From NCBI RefSeq assembly GCF_000935125.1, contig NZ_JRKI01000063.1:1-64000 (forward strand): a stretch of DNA of 64,000 bases. Direction: 5' to 3'. This DNA is from Streptomyces natalensis ATCC 27448. Its GTDB lineage: Bacteria; Actinomycetota; Actinomycetes; Streptomycetales; Streptomycetaceae. How positions within the stretch are numbered: the first letter of the stretch is position 1; every line of letters begins with the position of its first letter. Shown here one piece after another: positions 1-8,545 of the stretch. The translations under genes and the position numbers were made by a program. A model generated the notes under the pieces. It searched no databases, had not been told where the DNA came from, and saw only the letters and a list, made by a program, of their open reading frames with translations.

Positions 1-18
1 CCGCACCGTATGGTGCGG
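1..18 (+). terminator. Terminator hairpin of the gene to the left
   Basis: CCGCACC at 1-7 and GGTGCGG at 12-18 pair perfectly around a 4-nt loop, followed by a T-containing stretch. It probably ends a transcript that enters from outside the window. Its upstream side cannot be seen. Confidence 0.5.
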
Positions 19-69
19 GGCCTTTCTGCGTTTAGGGTCCGGTGGTTCGGGGGTCGGTACGCTCGGGGC

Positions 70-717
70 ATGCGCTACGACCTGGTTATTTTTGATAATG
101 ATGGCGTCCTGGTGGACAGCGAGCCGATTTCTAATCGGGTGCTGGCCGGTTACCTCACGGAAGTGGGGCATTCGACCACATATGAGGAATCGCTGCGGGA
201 CTTCATGGGCGGGGCGATGCACCGTAATCATGAGGTGGCGCTGGGGCGGTCGGGGCGCCGGCTGCCGGCGGACTTTGATGCGACGTTCCATGAGCGGGTA
301 TTTACGGCGTTTCGGCGGGAGTTGGAGCCCGTCGACGGTGTGGCCGAGGTGCTGGAGAAGCTGGCGGCGGACGGGGTGCCGTACTGCGTCGCCTCGTCGG
401 GGAGTCATGAGCGGATCCGGGTGGGGCTGACGAAGGCCGGGCTGTGGGAGCGGTTCGAGGGGCGCGTCTTTTCCTCGCAGGATGTGGGGCGGGGGAAGCC
501 GGCGCCGGATCTGTTTCTGCATGCGGCGAGGGTGATGGGTGTCGCGCCGGAGCGGTGTGCGGTGGTGGAGGACAGCGTTCTCGGGGTGCGGGCGGCGGTG
601 GCCGCGGGGATGGAGGTGTACGGGTTCACGGCGATGACGTCGGGGGAGCGGTTGGCGGAGGCCGGGGCGACCGCGTTGTTCGGGGCGATGGGGGAGTTGC
701 CGGCGCTGCTTCAGTAG
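70..717 (+). CDS. HAD-superfamily hydrolase (phosphoglycolate phosphatase / beta-phosphoglucomutase type)
   Basis: A soluble 215-aa protein of the HAD IA subfamily, likely a phosphatase acting on a small phosphorylated metabolite. Motif I is FDNDGVLVDSE at residues 8-18, with the nucleophile and acid aspartates at 9 and 11. A Ser of motif II lies in the ASSGSHERIR stretch. GKPAPDLF gives the motif III lysine and VEDSVLGVRAA gives motif IV. ATG 70 is preferred over the upstream in-frame ATG at 10, because it places motif I at the usual distance from the N-terminus and the extra N-terminal residues look non-coding. It sits alone ahead of the MFS gene. The substrate cannot be told from sequence. 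Confidence 0.9.
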   Translation: MRYDLVIFDNDGVLVDSEPISNRVLAGYLTEVGHSTTYEESLRDFMGGAMHRNHEVALGRSGRRLPADFDATFHERVFTAFRRELEPVDGVAEVLEKLAADGVPYCVASSGSHERIRVGLTKAGLWERFEGRVFSSQDVGRGKPAPDLFLHAARVMGVAPERCAVVEDSVLGVRAAVAAGMEVYGFTAMTSGERLAEAGATALFGAMGELPALLQ

Positions 718-798
718 GCGCGCAGGCAGGAAGCGGGCAGGAATTGGGCGTGTGATCCATCTACCCAGCAGTAGCGGGGAGTTCTAGGCTGTGCGGCC

Positions 799-2025
799 AT
801 GACGGCCCCACGGGTACCAGGAGCTCGGCTGCGGCACGGCCGGGTGTCGCTGGCGATCAGCTTCTTCATCCAGGGGGCGGTCTTTGCGCTCCTGGTGACG
901 CGCATTCCGGCGATTCAGGAGCGATACGGGATTTCGGACGCGCTGTTGCCCGTCTTTTTGGCGGCGGTTCCGGTGCTGGCCGGAGTCGGCAGCGTCGGTA
1001 CCGAGCATCTGGTGAAGCGGGTGCGGCCGAGCCGGGTGCTGCGGTGTGTGCAGCCGGTGGTGTGCCTGGCGTTGCTGGCCGCGGGGTCGGTCGGGTCGAT
1101 GGCGCAGGTGGCGTGTGCGCTGGCGGTGTTCGGGCTGTCGGTGGGGGCGCTGGACGCGTCGATGAACATGCTGGGCGTCAGCCTTCAGCGGGCTTACGGG
1201 CGGAGCATCATGCTGGGCTTCCACGCCGCGTACAGCCTGGGCGGGATCGTCGGTGCGTCGCTCGCATGGGCGGGGGCGCACTGGCATCTGTCGCTGGCGG
1301 TGCTGTACGGGCCGGTGGTGCTGGTGGTGGTGCCGTTGGCGGTGGTGGTGGGCCGGTGGTTCGTGGATCAGCACGGTGCCGTCGGAGAGCACGCGCCCGT
1401 AAAGGCGGCCCCCGTTGCGATGCGGATGCTGTTGCCGCTGTGTCTGGTGATGGCGTTCGCGTATATCGGGGATTCGACGGTGTCGAACTGGAGCGCCAAG
1501 TATCTCCAGGACGTGCTGGGGAGCTCGGAGCAGCTGGCGACCGTTCCGTACAACGTCTATATGGTCACCACGCTGCTCGGGCGGGCGGTCGGGGATCTGG
1601 GGGTGCGGCGGTTCGGGGCGGTTGCCGTGGTGCGGTGCGGGACGGTGGTCGCGGCGGGCGGCTTTGCCGTGGTGGCCGCGGCGCCGGGGGCGTGGGCCGG
1701 GATGGCAGGTTTCACGCTGGTGGGGCTCGGGCTGTGTGTGATCGTGCCGCAGACCTTTGCGGCGGCGGGGCGGCAGGCGTCCGGAGAGGGCGGAGCCGGG
1801 TCTTCGGACACGGCCATCGCGCGGCTGAATATTTTCAACTATGTGGGGTTTTTGATCGGGTCGCTGTTGGTCGGCGCCCTCGGGGACGCCTGGAGCTATC
1901 GGGGCGCGATGCTCGTCCCGATGGCGCTCGTCCTGGTGACGTTGGTGTATGCCCGCTCGTTCGGGTCTCCGCAGGCCCGATACGGTGACGCGTATGAGCG
2001 GCCGCGCACAGCTGATGTGGGATGA
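799..2025 (+). CDS. MFS transporter
   Basis: A 408-aa integral membrane protein of the major facilitator superfamily, with about 12 hydrophobic segments (for example around residues 15-40, 50-70, 80-105 and 135-185) and a polar stretch near residues 190-215 separating two six-helix halves. No selectivity motif identifies the substrate; sugar or drug exporters of this type are both possible. Its 3' end overlaps the start of the downstream AcuC-like gene by 32 nt, so the two are probably co-transcribed. Confidence 0.88.
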   Translation: MTAPRVPGARLRHGRVSLAISFFIQGAVFALLVTRIPAIQERYGISDALLPVFLAAVPVLAGVGSVGTEHLVKRVRPSRVLRCVQPVVCLALLAAGSVGSMAQVACALAVFGLSVGALDASMNMLGVSLQRAYGRSIMLGFHAAYSLGGIVGASLAWAGAHWHLSLAVLYGPVVLVVVPLAVVVGRWFVDQHGAVGEHAPVKAAPVAMRMLLPLCLVMAFAYIGDSTVSNWSAKYLQDVLGSSEQLATVPYNVYMVTTLLGRAVGDLGVRRFGAVAVVRCGTVVAAGGFAVVAAAPGAWAGMAGFTLVGLGLCVIVPQTFAAAGRQASGEGGAGSSDTAIARLNIFNYVGFLIGSLLVGALGDAWSYRGAMLVPMALVLVTLVYARSFGSPQARYGDAYERPRTADVG

Positions 2026-3169
2026 GGCAGTAACGGGCTACGACTTCGGGCCCGGCCATCCGATGGACCCGGTCAGGCTTGCGCTGACCATGCGCCTGGT
2101 GGAGGCGTACGAGCTCGACCGCGGGCCTCTGGAGGTCGTCGCGGCCAAGCCGGCCGGGGATTCGACGCTGCGGCTGGTGCATCGCGAGGATTACATCGAG
2201 GCGGTGCGGGCGGCCTCGGCCGATCCGTCCGCGGCGGATGTCTCGTACGGCCTGGGGACCGAGGACGATCCGGCGTTCGCGGGGATTCATGAGGCGTCGG
2301 CGCTGATCGCGGGGCAGTCGGTCGGGGCGGCGGAGGCCGTCTGGCGGGGCAATGTGCTCCATGCGGTGAATTTCACGGGCGGGCTGCACCATGCGATGCC
2401 GGGCGGGGCGTCCGGGTTCTGTATCTACAACGATGCGGCGCTGGCCATTGCCCGGCTGTTGGAGCTGGGCGCCGAGCGGGTGGCGTATGTGGATGTGGAC
2501 GTGCACCACGGGGACGGCGTCCAGGCAGCGTTCTGGGAGGACCCGCGGGTGCTGACGATCTCGCTGCACGAGCATCCGCGGACGCTGTTTCCGCAGACCG
2601 GCTGGCCGGAGGAGACCGGTGGTGAGGGTGCGGAGGGCAGCGCGGTCAATGTGGCGCTGCCGGCCGGGACCGGTGACGAGGGGTGGCTGCGGGCCTTTCA
2701 TGCGGTGGTGCCGGAGCTGCTGGGGGCCTTCCGGCCGCAGGTTCTGGTGACGCAGCACGGCGCGGACACCCATTTCGAGGATCCGCTGGCCCATTTGGCG
2801 GTGAGCCTGGATGCGCAGCGGGCGGTGGCGGAATCCTGCCACTCGCTGGCGCACACGGTGGCCGACGGGCGATGGGTGGCGCTCGGCGGTGGCGGCTATG
2901 CGGTGGTGGATGTGGTGCCGCGCAGTTGGACGCATCTGGCGGCGATCGCGGCGGGCCGGCCGATCGATCCGGCCTCGGTGATTCCGGACGCCTGGCGGCA
3001 TGAAGTCTTCCGCCGGACACGGCAGTTGGCGCCGCAGCGGATGACGGACGGCCGCACGCCGGTATGGCGGGATTTCGCCGAGGGCGGCTACAACCCCGCC
3101 GACCGGCTGGACCAGGCGGTGCTGGCGACCCGGCGCGCGGTGTTTCCCGCGCACGGCCTGCTGCCGTAG
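1994..3169 (+). CDS. acuC: AcuC-like protein, histone-deacetylase family
   Basis: A 391-aa zinc-dependent deacetylase-fold protein. The HDAC signature is intact: FTGGLHHAMPGGASGFCIYND carries the paired active-site His residues, and YVDVDVHHGDGVQ carries the Asp-x-His metal ligands. In other bacteria AcuC removes acetyl or acyl groups from protein lysines, including acetyl-CoA synthetase. ATG 1994 starts MSGRAQLMWDEAVTGYDFG, the usual N-terminus; an in-frame ATG at 1949 lies deeper inside the MFS gene and adds non-homologous-looking residues. It overlaps the MFS gene by 32 nt. In Streptomyces it precedes the phosphatase-like, small HTH and bS22 genes, as here. Confidence 0.9.
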   Translation: MSGRAQLMWDEAVTGYDFGPGHPMDPVRLALTMRLVEAYELDRGPLEVVAAKPAGDSTLRLVHREDYIEAVRAASADPSAADVSYGLGTEDDPAFAGIHEASALIAGQSVGAAEAVWRGNVLHAVNFTGGLHHAMPGGASGFCIYNDAALAIARLLELGAERVAYVDVDVHHGDGVQAAFWEDPRVLTISLHEHPRTLFPQTGWPEETGGEGAEGSAVNVALPAGTGDEGWLRAFHAVVPELLGAFRPQVLVTQHGADTHFEDPLAHLAVSLDAQRAVAESCHSLAHTVADGRWVALGGGGYAVVDVVPRSWTHLAAIAAGRPIDPASVIPDAWRHEVFRRTRQLAPQRMTDGRTPVWRDFAEGGYNPADRLDQAVLATRRAVFPAHGLLP

Positions 3170-3345
3170 CGACGGGCCGTCACCGGTCTCTGCCTGTAAC
3201 GGCGTTGCAGGCGCCGTCCCGCCGGACGGTGTATCTAACGTGGGCCCCGTCCCGTTACGGCCGGACTCGCGCCCGTACCCCACGGATGTGTGACTACCCG
3301 TCGGTTGGGGCGGCCTGCGGGCGGCCGGCGGATGAGCATGGGGGC

Positions 3346-4158
3346 GTGGGCACCGAGGCGCTGCGGGCGCACCTGGTCGAGGCGCGGCTGGCGGGGGAGA
3401 TCGCGACCCTGCGGGAGACGAGTCTGGGGCGTTACCGGCTCTTCGCGGCGCGCGATCCGCGGGTGCTGCTGGGGCTGGACCCCGACGGGGACTGGCCGAT
3501 GGGGGAAGTGCTGCGGCTGATGGGGCAGAAGTGCGGCGTTTCGGCCGATCCCGCGCACACTTCTGGCCCCGATGTGATCGATCCCGATCGTACGATCGCG
3601 GCGCTGGACGGATTCGCGGACCGGGTGGGCGAGGCGGCCGGCCGGCGGACGCCGGTGCTGCTCGGTACCGGCCATCCGCACCGGCTGCTGGCGTTCTACG
3701 CCGCCCTCGCAGACGCTCTCTCGTCGGCGGGCTGCCCCGTCCTCACCCCGGCGTATGGCTGCCATGTCGACATGGCGACCAGGTTCGGAGTACGCACCCG
3801 GTCGCTCGCCTACGTACGGGGAGTCGCGCTGATGCGCGAGGCGGGCGCGCGGGGAGCATCCGTGGCGGGGGGCGTGCACACCCATTCGCCGCTCCCGGTA
3901 CGGACCGCTCTGGCGGCCGCGGCGGACGCCGGAGGGCCGCTGCCGGGCCTGGTGATCGGGGACCACGGATGGGTCTGCGGAGCAGGTCAGCTGGGCATCG
4001 AGGCGGTCGGGCTGGCCGATACGGACGACCCCGCGCCGTTCGTCGGACAGGCGGAGGGGCGGGTGTCCGTGGTGGTGCCGCTCGATGACTCCGTACGGTC
4101 GGGGCACTACCGACCCCTGGTGCGTTATGTCCTTAATCGATCGGGTCTGTCACGATAG
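3346..4158 (+). CDS. Conserved actinobacterial protein, often labelled phosphatase
   Basis: A 270-aa soluble protein that I recognise as a Streptomyces neighbour of acuC, usually annotated as a phosphatase without experimental proof. Conserved-looking stretches are LLGTGHPHRLL, LTPAYGCHVD, HTHSPLPVR and IGDHGWVCGAGQLG, rich in His and Asp that could bind metal. GTG 3346 (MGTEALRAHLVEARLAGE) is chosen because upstream residues from ATG 3286 look non-coding; that longer start remains possible. No classical HAD, PTP or histidine-phosphatase motif is visible, so the reaction is uncertain. Confidence 0.75.
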   Translation: MGTEALRAHLVEARLAGEIATLRETSLGRYRLFAARDPRVLLGLDPDGDWPMGEVLRLMGQKCGVSADPAHTSGPDVIDPDRTIAALDGFADRVGEAAGRRTPVLLGTGHPHRLLAFYAALADALSSAGCPVLTPAYGCHVDMATRFGVRTRSLAYVRGVALMREAGARGASVAGGVHTHSPLPVRTALAAAADAGGPLPGLVIGDHGWVCGAGQLGIEAVGLADTDDPAPFVGQAEGRVSVVVPLDDSVRSGHYRPLVRYVLNRSGLSR

Positions 4159-4253
4159 GCGGCCGTTAGCTGCTCCTCTTCCCCACTCGCATCACTGGCC
4201 CCTAATCTGGGGAGTGAGCGCATAGCGACGAAGAGTCACCGGAGGGGAAGCCG

Positions 4254-4496
4254 GTGACCGTCTTATGCGGAAGGTGCAGGTGTGGCATGGCTGGAGACCA
4301 GAGGCCTCTGAACGAGGTCGTGTTTCTTACCGTGGCCGAAGTGGCCACGGTGATGCGAGTGTCGAAGATGACCGTGTACCGCTTGGTGCACAGCGGTCAT
4401 CTGCCCGCGATCCGGGTGGGGAGGTCTTTCCGGGTGCCGGAGCAAGCCGTTCACGACTATCTCCGTGAGTCCTATGTGGGGGTGGAATCAGCCTGA
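4254..4496 (+). CDS. Small helix-turn-helix protein (excisionase/BldC-like fold)
   Basis: An 80-aa DNA-binding protein with a MerR-like winged helix: FLTVAEVATVMRVSKMTVYRLVHSGHLPAIRVGRSFRVPEQAVHDYL. The family acts as a transcription factor, and a Streptomyces orthologue sits at this position next to the bS22-like gene. GTG 4254 has a strong Shine-Dalgarno (GGAGGGG, 6 nt upstream). Starting there adds MTVLCGRCRCG, which contains a CxxCxC cluster and a rare TTA leucine codon at position 4. ATG 4287 (MAGDQRPLNEVVFL) is the conservative alternative and matches the usual length of about 70 aa. The core gene is certain; the start is not. Confidence 0.85.
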   Translation: MTVLCGRCRCGMAGDQRPLNEVVFLTVAEVATVMRVSKMTVYRLVHSGHLPAIRVGRSFRVPEQAVHDYLRESYVGVESA

Positions 4497-4616
4497 CGGG
4501 ACCCTCGGCGACCCTCGGATTACGCCGTACGCCCGGCGCCGGGTAGGCTGGCCCGATGTAGGTAGTGTGGGCTCGGACGCCCCGCACCGAGTGATTCGAA
4601 GTGAGCGAGGGTAGTC

Positions 4617-4715
4617 GTGGGCTCTGTTATCAAGAAGCGGCGCAAGCGGATGGCTAAGAAGAAGCACCGCAAGCTGCTCAAGCGCACCCGTGTTCAGCGT
4701 CGTAACAAGAAGTAA
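4617..4715 (+). CDS. bS22-like / AURKAIP1-COX24 domain small ribosomal protein
   Basis: A 32-aa, extremely basic peptide ([19 protein letters not shown] then [13 protein letters not shown]) of the family known from actinobacterial 30S subunits as bS22. GTG 4617 has GAGG about 6 nt upstream. It lies 120 nt after the HTH gene and is followed directly by a strong terminator, so it is probably highly expressed. It is short enough to be missed by length-filtered gene callers. Confidence 0.93.
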   Translation: MGSVIKKRRKRMAKKKHRKLLKRTRVQRRNKK

Positions 4716-4734
4716 GCGACGCTGAATCGCGATT

Positions 4735-4773
4735 CCGCGGCCCCCTGCCACTCCTTGTGGCAGGGGGCCGCGG
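4735..4773 (+). terminator. Terminator after the bS22-like gene
   Basis: A perfect 17-bp inverted repeat, 4735-4751 against 4757-4773, with a 5-nt loop (TCCTT). It has no long T run, as is common in Streptomyces. Confidence 0.88.
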
Positions 4774-4918
4774 TGCGCTGTGGGCCGTATGGGCGGGCCT
4801 TGGCCGCGAAATGGAGCGAAGGGCATCCTGCGGTCATCACCACGCAACACCGACCCGATAGCGTGGCCCGTACAGCTCGACTCAGGCGCAGGCCGAGGGC
4901 GGGAAGGAAGGGCTGAAC

Positions 4919-5980
4919 TTGGGCAAGGTCGTGCTCGTCACGGGAGCCGCACGCCAGCTGGGGGGCCGGTTCATCCGCCGTATCCGGCGCGATCCGGACA
5001 TCGACCGGGTGATCGGAGTGGACGCCGTACGACCGGAGCACCATCTGGGCGGTGCCGAATTCCTCCAGGCCGACATCCGGCAGCCCACCATCGCCAGGGT
5101 CCTGGCCGAGACGGGTGTGGACACCGTCGTCCACATGGACATCAACGGCAGGCCCCTGGGCAGCCGCGGCGGCCGCACCGCCGTGAAGGAAACCAACGTC
5201 ATCGGGACCATGCAGCTCCTCGGCGCCTGCCAGAAGGCTCCGAAAGTGCAGCGCCTGGTCGTCAAATCCAGCGCCAGTGTCTACGGTTCCGCCCCCCGGG
5301 ACCCGGCCGTCTTCACCGAGACCACCCCGCCCAAATCGCTGCCCAGCGGTGGCTTCGCCAAGGACGTCGTCGAGATCGAGGGATATGTCCGCGGTTTCGC
5401 CCGGCGCCGGCCCGATGTCGCGGTGTGCGTGCTGCGCTTCGCCAGCATCCTCGGGCCGTGCGCGGACTCCCCGCTCGCCGAGTACTTCTCACTGCCCGTC
5501 TGGCCGACGGTCCTGGGCTACGATCCGCGGCTTCAGTTCGTCCATGAGGAAGACGCCCTCGAAGTGCTGCGGATCGCCTCCTCGGCGCCGCGCCGGGGCA
5601 CCCTCAACAGCGGGACGTTCAATATCGCCGGGGACGGTGTGCTGCTGCTCTCACAGATCTCCCGGCGGCTGGGGCGGCCCACCCTGCCGCTCTTCCTGCC
5701 GACGGTGACCTGGGCCGGTACGGCGCTGCGCGCCATCGGCATCACGGACTTCTCGCCGGAGCAGATCCGGATGCTGACGCACGGCCGGGTGGTGGAGACG
5801 ACCCAGATGCGCGAGACGCTCGGCTTTGAACCGCAGTACACCACCGCCGAGACCTTCGCGGAATTCGCCCGCAGCCGCGGCCCCGGGCTGCTGCCGCCCG
5901 AATCTCTCGCCCGTACCGTAGACCGGCTCGCCGGTGTGCTGCCCGCACGCTGCGGCCCGGCCAGAGACTCGACCCAGTAA
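4919..5980 (+). CDS. NAD-dependent epimerase/dehydratase family protein
   Basis: A 353-aa Rossmann-fold extended-SDR protein. The N-terminal dinucleotide motif is VLVTGAARQLGGRF (residues 4-17), and the SSASVYG stretch resembles the catalytic Ser region of UDP-sugar epimerases. The second half has low similarity to known sugar epimerases, so the substrate is unknown. TTG 4919 is the start, preceded by GGAAGGAAGGG about 8 nt upstream. A 14-nt gap separates it from the acyltransferase gene, so the pair forms an operon, which suggests a role in cell-envelope lipid or polymer synthesis (inference). Confidence 0.87.
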   Translation: MGKVVLVTGAARQLGGRFIRRIRRDPDIDRVIGVDAVRPEHHLGGAEFLQADIRQPTIARVLAETGVDTVVHMDINGRPLGSRGGRTAVKETNVIGTMQLLGACQKAPKVQRLVVKSSASVYGSAPRDPAVFTETTPPKSLPSGGFAKDVVEIEGYVRGFARRRPDVAVCVLRFASILGPCADSPLAEYFSLPVWPTVLGYDPRLQFVHEEDALEVLRIASSAPRRGTLNSGTFNIAGDGVLLLSQISRRLGRPTLPLFLPTVTWAGTALRAIGITDFSPEQIRMLTHGRVVETTQMRETLGFEPQYTTAETFAEFARSRGPGLLPPESLARTVDRLAGVLPARCGPARDSTQ

Positions 5981-5994
5981 GGAGTTCACCCACG

Positions 5995-6993
5995 ATGGCG
6001 GACGCCAAGGTCATTCCCTTCGGCGAGGAGCCTCGGGCGCGCAGAAAGGCCAGACGGGCCGAGCGCGCGGGCCAGGGCGCGACGCTGGCGCCCGTACCGG
6101 AAGCGCGCAGCGAGCCCGAGGAGCCGGCGGTGCGCCGTCGGCCGAGCGCCGGGCGGTCCCTGGACGAGATGCTCGCGGGCGGGCTGGCGTTCCTGCGGCG
6201 CCGGATCACCGGCGACTACGAGGTCGACGACTTCGGCTACGACGAGGAGCTGACCGACCAGGTCCTGATGTCGTTGCTGCGGCCCTTCTACGAGAAGTAC
6301 TTCCGGGTCGAGGTCAGGGGCGTCGAGAACATCCCCTCCGACGGCGGTGCGCTGATCGTCGCCAACCACTCCGGGACGCTGCCGCTGGACGGGCTGATGC
6401 TCCAGGTCGCGGTGCACGACCACCATCCGGCCGAGCGTCATCTGCGGCTGCTGGCGGCCGATTTGGTGTTTGTGCTGCCGGTGATAAACGAGCTGGCGCG
6501 CAAGGCCGGGCACACCCTGGCGTGCGCGGAGGACGCGCAGCGGCTGCTGGAGCGCGGTGAGGTCGTCGGGGTGATGCCGGAGGGCTTCAAGGGCATCGGC
6601 AAGCCGTTCGCGGACCGCTACAAGCTCCAGCGCTTCGGGCGGGGCGGGTTCGTCTCGACGGCGCTGAAGGCCGGGGTGCCGATCGTGCCGTGCTCGATCG
6701 TGGGGGCGGAGGAGATCTACCCGATGATCGGGAACGCCAAGACGCTGGCGCGCGTCCTGGGGCTGCCGTACTTCCCGGTGACGCCGACGTTCCCCTGGCT
6801 GGGGCCGCTGGGTGCCGTGCCGCTGCCGACGAAGTGGACGATCCAGTTCGGCGAGCCGATCTCGACGGAGGGGTATCCGCCGGAGGCGGCGGACGACCCG
6901 ATGCTGATGTTCAACCTGACCGATCAGGTACGGGAAACGATTCAGCACACGCTGTACAAGCTGCTGGTGCAGCGGCGGTCGGTGTTCTTCTGA
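5995..6993 (+). CDS. Lysophospholipid acyltransferase family protein (PlsC type)
   Basis: A 332-aa acyltransferase. The catalytic motif NHSGTLPLD (HX4D) is followed by the substrate-binding block VMPEGFKGIGKPF (the EG-type motif) and a C-terminal VPIVPCSIVGAEEIYP block. The first roughly 60 residues are basic and low in complexity and probably lie in the cytosol. The family transfers acyl groups to lysophosphatidic acid or similar lipids at the membrane. It ends at a very strong hairpin shared with the converging rsbN gene. Confidence 0.9.
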   Translation: MADAKVIPFGEEPRARRKARRAERAGQGATLAPVPEARSEPEEPAVRRRPSAGRSLDEMLAGGLAFLRRRITGDYEVDDFGYDEELTDQVLMSLLRPFYEKYFRVEVRGVENIPSDGGALIVANHSGTLPLDGLMLQVAVHDHHPAERHLRLLAADLVFVLPVINELARKAGHTLACAEDAQRLLERGEVVGVMPEGFKGIGKPFADRYKLQRFGRGGFVSTALKAGVPIVPCSIVGAEEIYPMIGNAKTLARVLGLPYFPVTPTFPWLGPLGAVPLPTKWTIQFGEPISTEGYPPEAADDPMLMFNLTDQVRETIQHTLYKLLVQRRSVFF

Positions 6994-7005
6994 CGCTGCG
7001 CCGCG

Positions 7006-7050
7006 GCGCGTACGGCGGGAGCGCGGGGTCCGCGCTCCCGCCGTACGCGC
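7006..7050. terminator. Bidirectional terminator between the acyltransferase gene and rsbN
   Basis: A perfect 21-bp inverted repeat (7006-7026 with 7030-7050) around a GGT loop. The right arm touches the last base of the rsbN stop codon. Both converging transcripts could use it. Confidence 0.9.
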
Positions 7051-8249
7051 TACTTCGACGCGTCCTCGCCGTCGATGCCCAGGCCGGGAAGCAGTCCGGG
7101 CAGCAGCGGCGGAAGGGTGACGCCGGGCTGGGCGGGGGTGTGATGGCGGGTGTGCGGGGCGGGGCTGGTCTTGCCCGGCGGGTCGAACAGGCCGCCCGTA
7201 TCGCCGCCGAGCAGGCCCTCGTCCTGGGACGGTGAGGCCGACGGGCGCGGCGCATGGGAGCCGTCGCCGTGCGCGCCGGCGGAGTGCTTGCCGCCGGACG
7301 GTGTGGCACGGTCGCCGGGGGCGGACCGGGTGTCCGGGGCTGCGGGCGCGCCGTGGCGCGGCCGCTTGGCCTCGTCCGGGGGCTGCGGCAGCAGCGAGCG
7401 CAGCGGGCCGACCTCGTGGTCTATGGCGTCGAAGACCGAACTGACCTCGTCGCCGGCGTCCGCGAGCTGTACGGGGAGCCTGTCGCGCAGCTCCCTCCAG
7501 CTGGTGTGGTGGGCCTTGCTGAAGGAGTTCAGCGTCTGGATGGGATCCAGCGAGCCGTTGCGCTCATAGGCCGCGTGCAGCAGGCGGTGGCCCTCGCCCG
7601 CGTCATGGGTGACGCCGACCAGCGTCCTGCGGATCTCCGCGAGCGACTCGTGGTCGAGGTGGGCGCCGCCCCGGCCGCGCTCCATCAGGCGCCGGGCCTC
7701 CGCGATGCGGGTGCCCGCCTGGTCGAGGTAGAGCCGGCCGCGGTCGGAGTCGTCGCCGGCGAGGTTGAGCCGGAGGTCCTCCATGCCGCGTTTGAAGCCG
7801 TAGAGGGAGTCGCCGGGCAGGGCGCCGGCGCTGGCTGCGGCGACGCCGCTGAAGGCCCCTGCGGCGACGCCGACCGTCAGCCCCCCGGCGGCCAGCCCCT
7901 TGGAGAGCCGGGAGCGGGGCCGCAGTTTGCCGAGGGCCGGGGCTGCGCGGTGGCTGCGCCTGTGCGTGCGCTGTTCGGGCACCTTGCCGTCGTCGGACGG
8001 GGCGCCTTCGGCGAAGGCGGCCTCCATCGCGGCGACGAGCTGGGCGCGCTGTACGGTCTTGACCTCCGTGGCCAGCTCCGGCTTCGGGAGCCGGCCGAGG
8101 CCGTCGGTGACCTTCAGCAGATGTGCCTCGTCCGGCGCCCGCGCCGGAGTGTCGACCTGGTCCTCGGCCGCCGTGCCCTGGAGGACCTGCTCCTCCAGGG
8201 CCTGGGCGAAGGCGTTGGCCCGCCGGTGCGCCGAGACATTCGCGATCAC
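7050..8249 (-). CDS. rsbN: RsbN-like anti-sigma factor of BldN (DUF5667)
   Basis: A 399-aa single-pass membrane protein. The cytosolic N-terminal domain (about residues 1-115) should bind the sigma factor; a membrane segment lies at about 118-140 (GLAAGGLTVGVAAGAFSGVAA); it is followed by a DUF5667 extracytoplasmic region (GALPGDSLYGFKRGMEDLRL) and a disordered Pro/Ser/Gly-rich tail. In Streptomyces RsbN holds sigma-BldN inactive until development. GTG 8249 (MIANVSAHRRANAFAQALEE) is preferred over GTG 8258, because the Shine-Dalgarno GGAGG is correctly spaced only for 8249. It lies downstream of bldN in the same direction, with a 297-nt gap. Confidence 0.93.
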   Translation of the reverse strand: MIANVSAHRRANAFAQALEEQVLQGTAAEDQVDTPARAPDEAHLLKVTDGLGRLPKPELATEVKTVQRAQLVAAMEAAFAEGAPSDDGKVPEQRTHRRSHRAAPALGKLRPRSRLSKGLAAGGLTVGVAAGAFSGVAAASAGALPGDSLYGFKRGMEDLRLNLAGDDSDRGRLYLDQAGTRIAEARRLMERGRGGAHLDHESLAEIRRTLVGVTHDAGEGHRLLHAAYERNGSLDPIQTLNSFSKAHHTSWRELRDRLPVQLADAGDEVSSVFDAIDHEVGPLRSLLPQPPDEAKRPRHGAPAAPDTRSAPGDRATPSGGKHSAGAHGDGSHAPRPSASPSQDEGLLGGDTGGLFDPPGKTSPAPHTRHHTPAQPGVTLPPLLPGLLPGLGIDGEDASK

Positions 8250-8545
8250 CTGCGGCACCTCCTCTCGTCATCCCGCTCGACTCCCCGGACTGGCTTTGAC
8301 TGTCCAGACGGACCGGACGGTTGAACGCCATATCGCTGCCACCCGAAAGAGTGAGAGGCGGTGCGCATGGCGTGACCGTATGGAGCCTGCATTCCGTGCA
8401 ACGAGCGCCGCGGCACTCGGGTTACGCACTCACGATGATCTGACCGACCGTAGATGGGCGGCTACCAAACGTAAGTGCCGTACGGCGTGGCGGAGTTGGC
8501 GGATGCGACGGAGGGCGGGTGGTCGGGGCGGTGGGTCAGCGGGCG
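8250..8545 (-). promoter_or_regulatory. Spacer between bldN and rsbN, likely holding the rsbN promoter
   Basis: This is 296 nt without a credible gene. In S. coelicolor rsbN has its own BldN-dependent promoter, and a gap of this size fits that. I cannot place -10/-35 elements with confidence. Confidence 0.4.

Noticed and set aside
8460-8530. Possible tRNA from a GGCGGAGTTGGCGGATGC-like stretch
   Set aside because: No acceptor stem or T-loop could be folded; no tRNA was found anywhere in the window.
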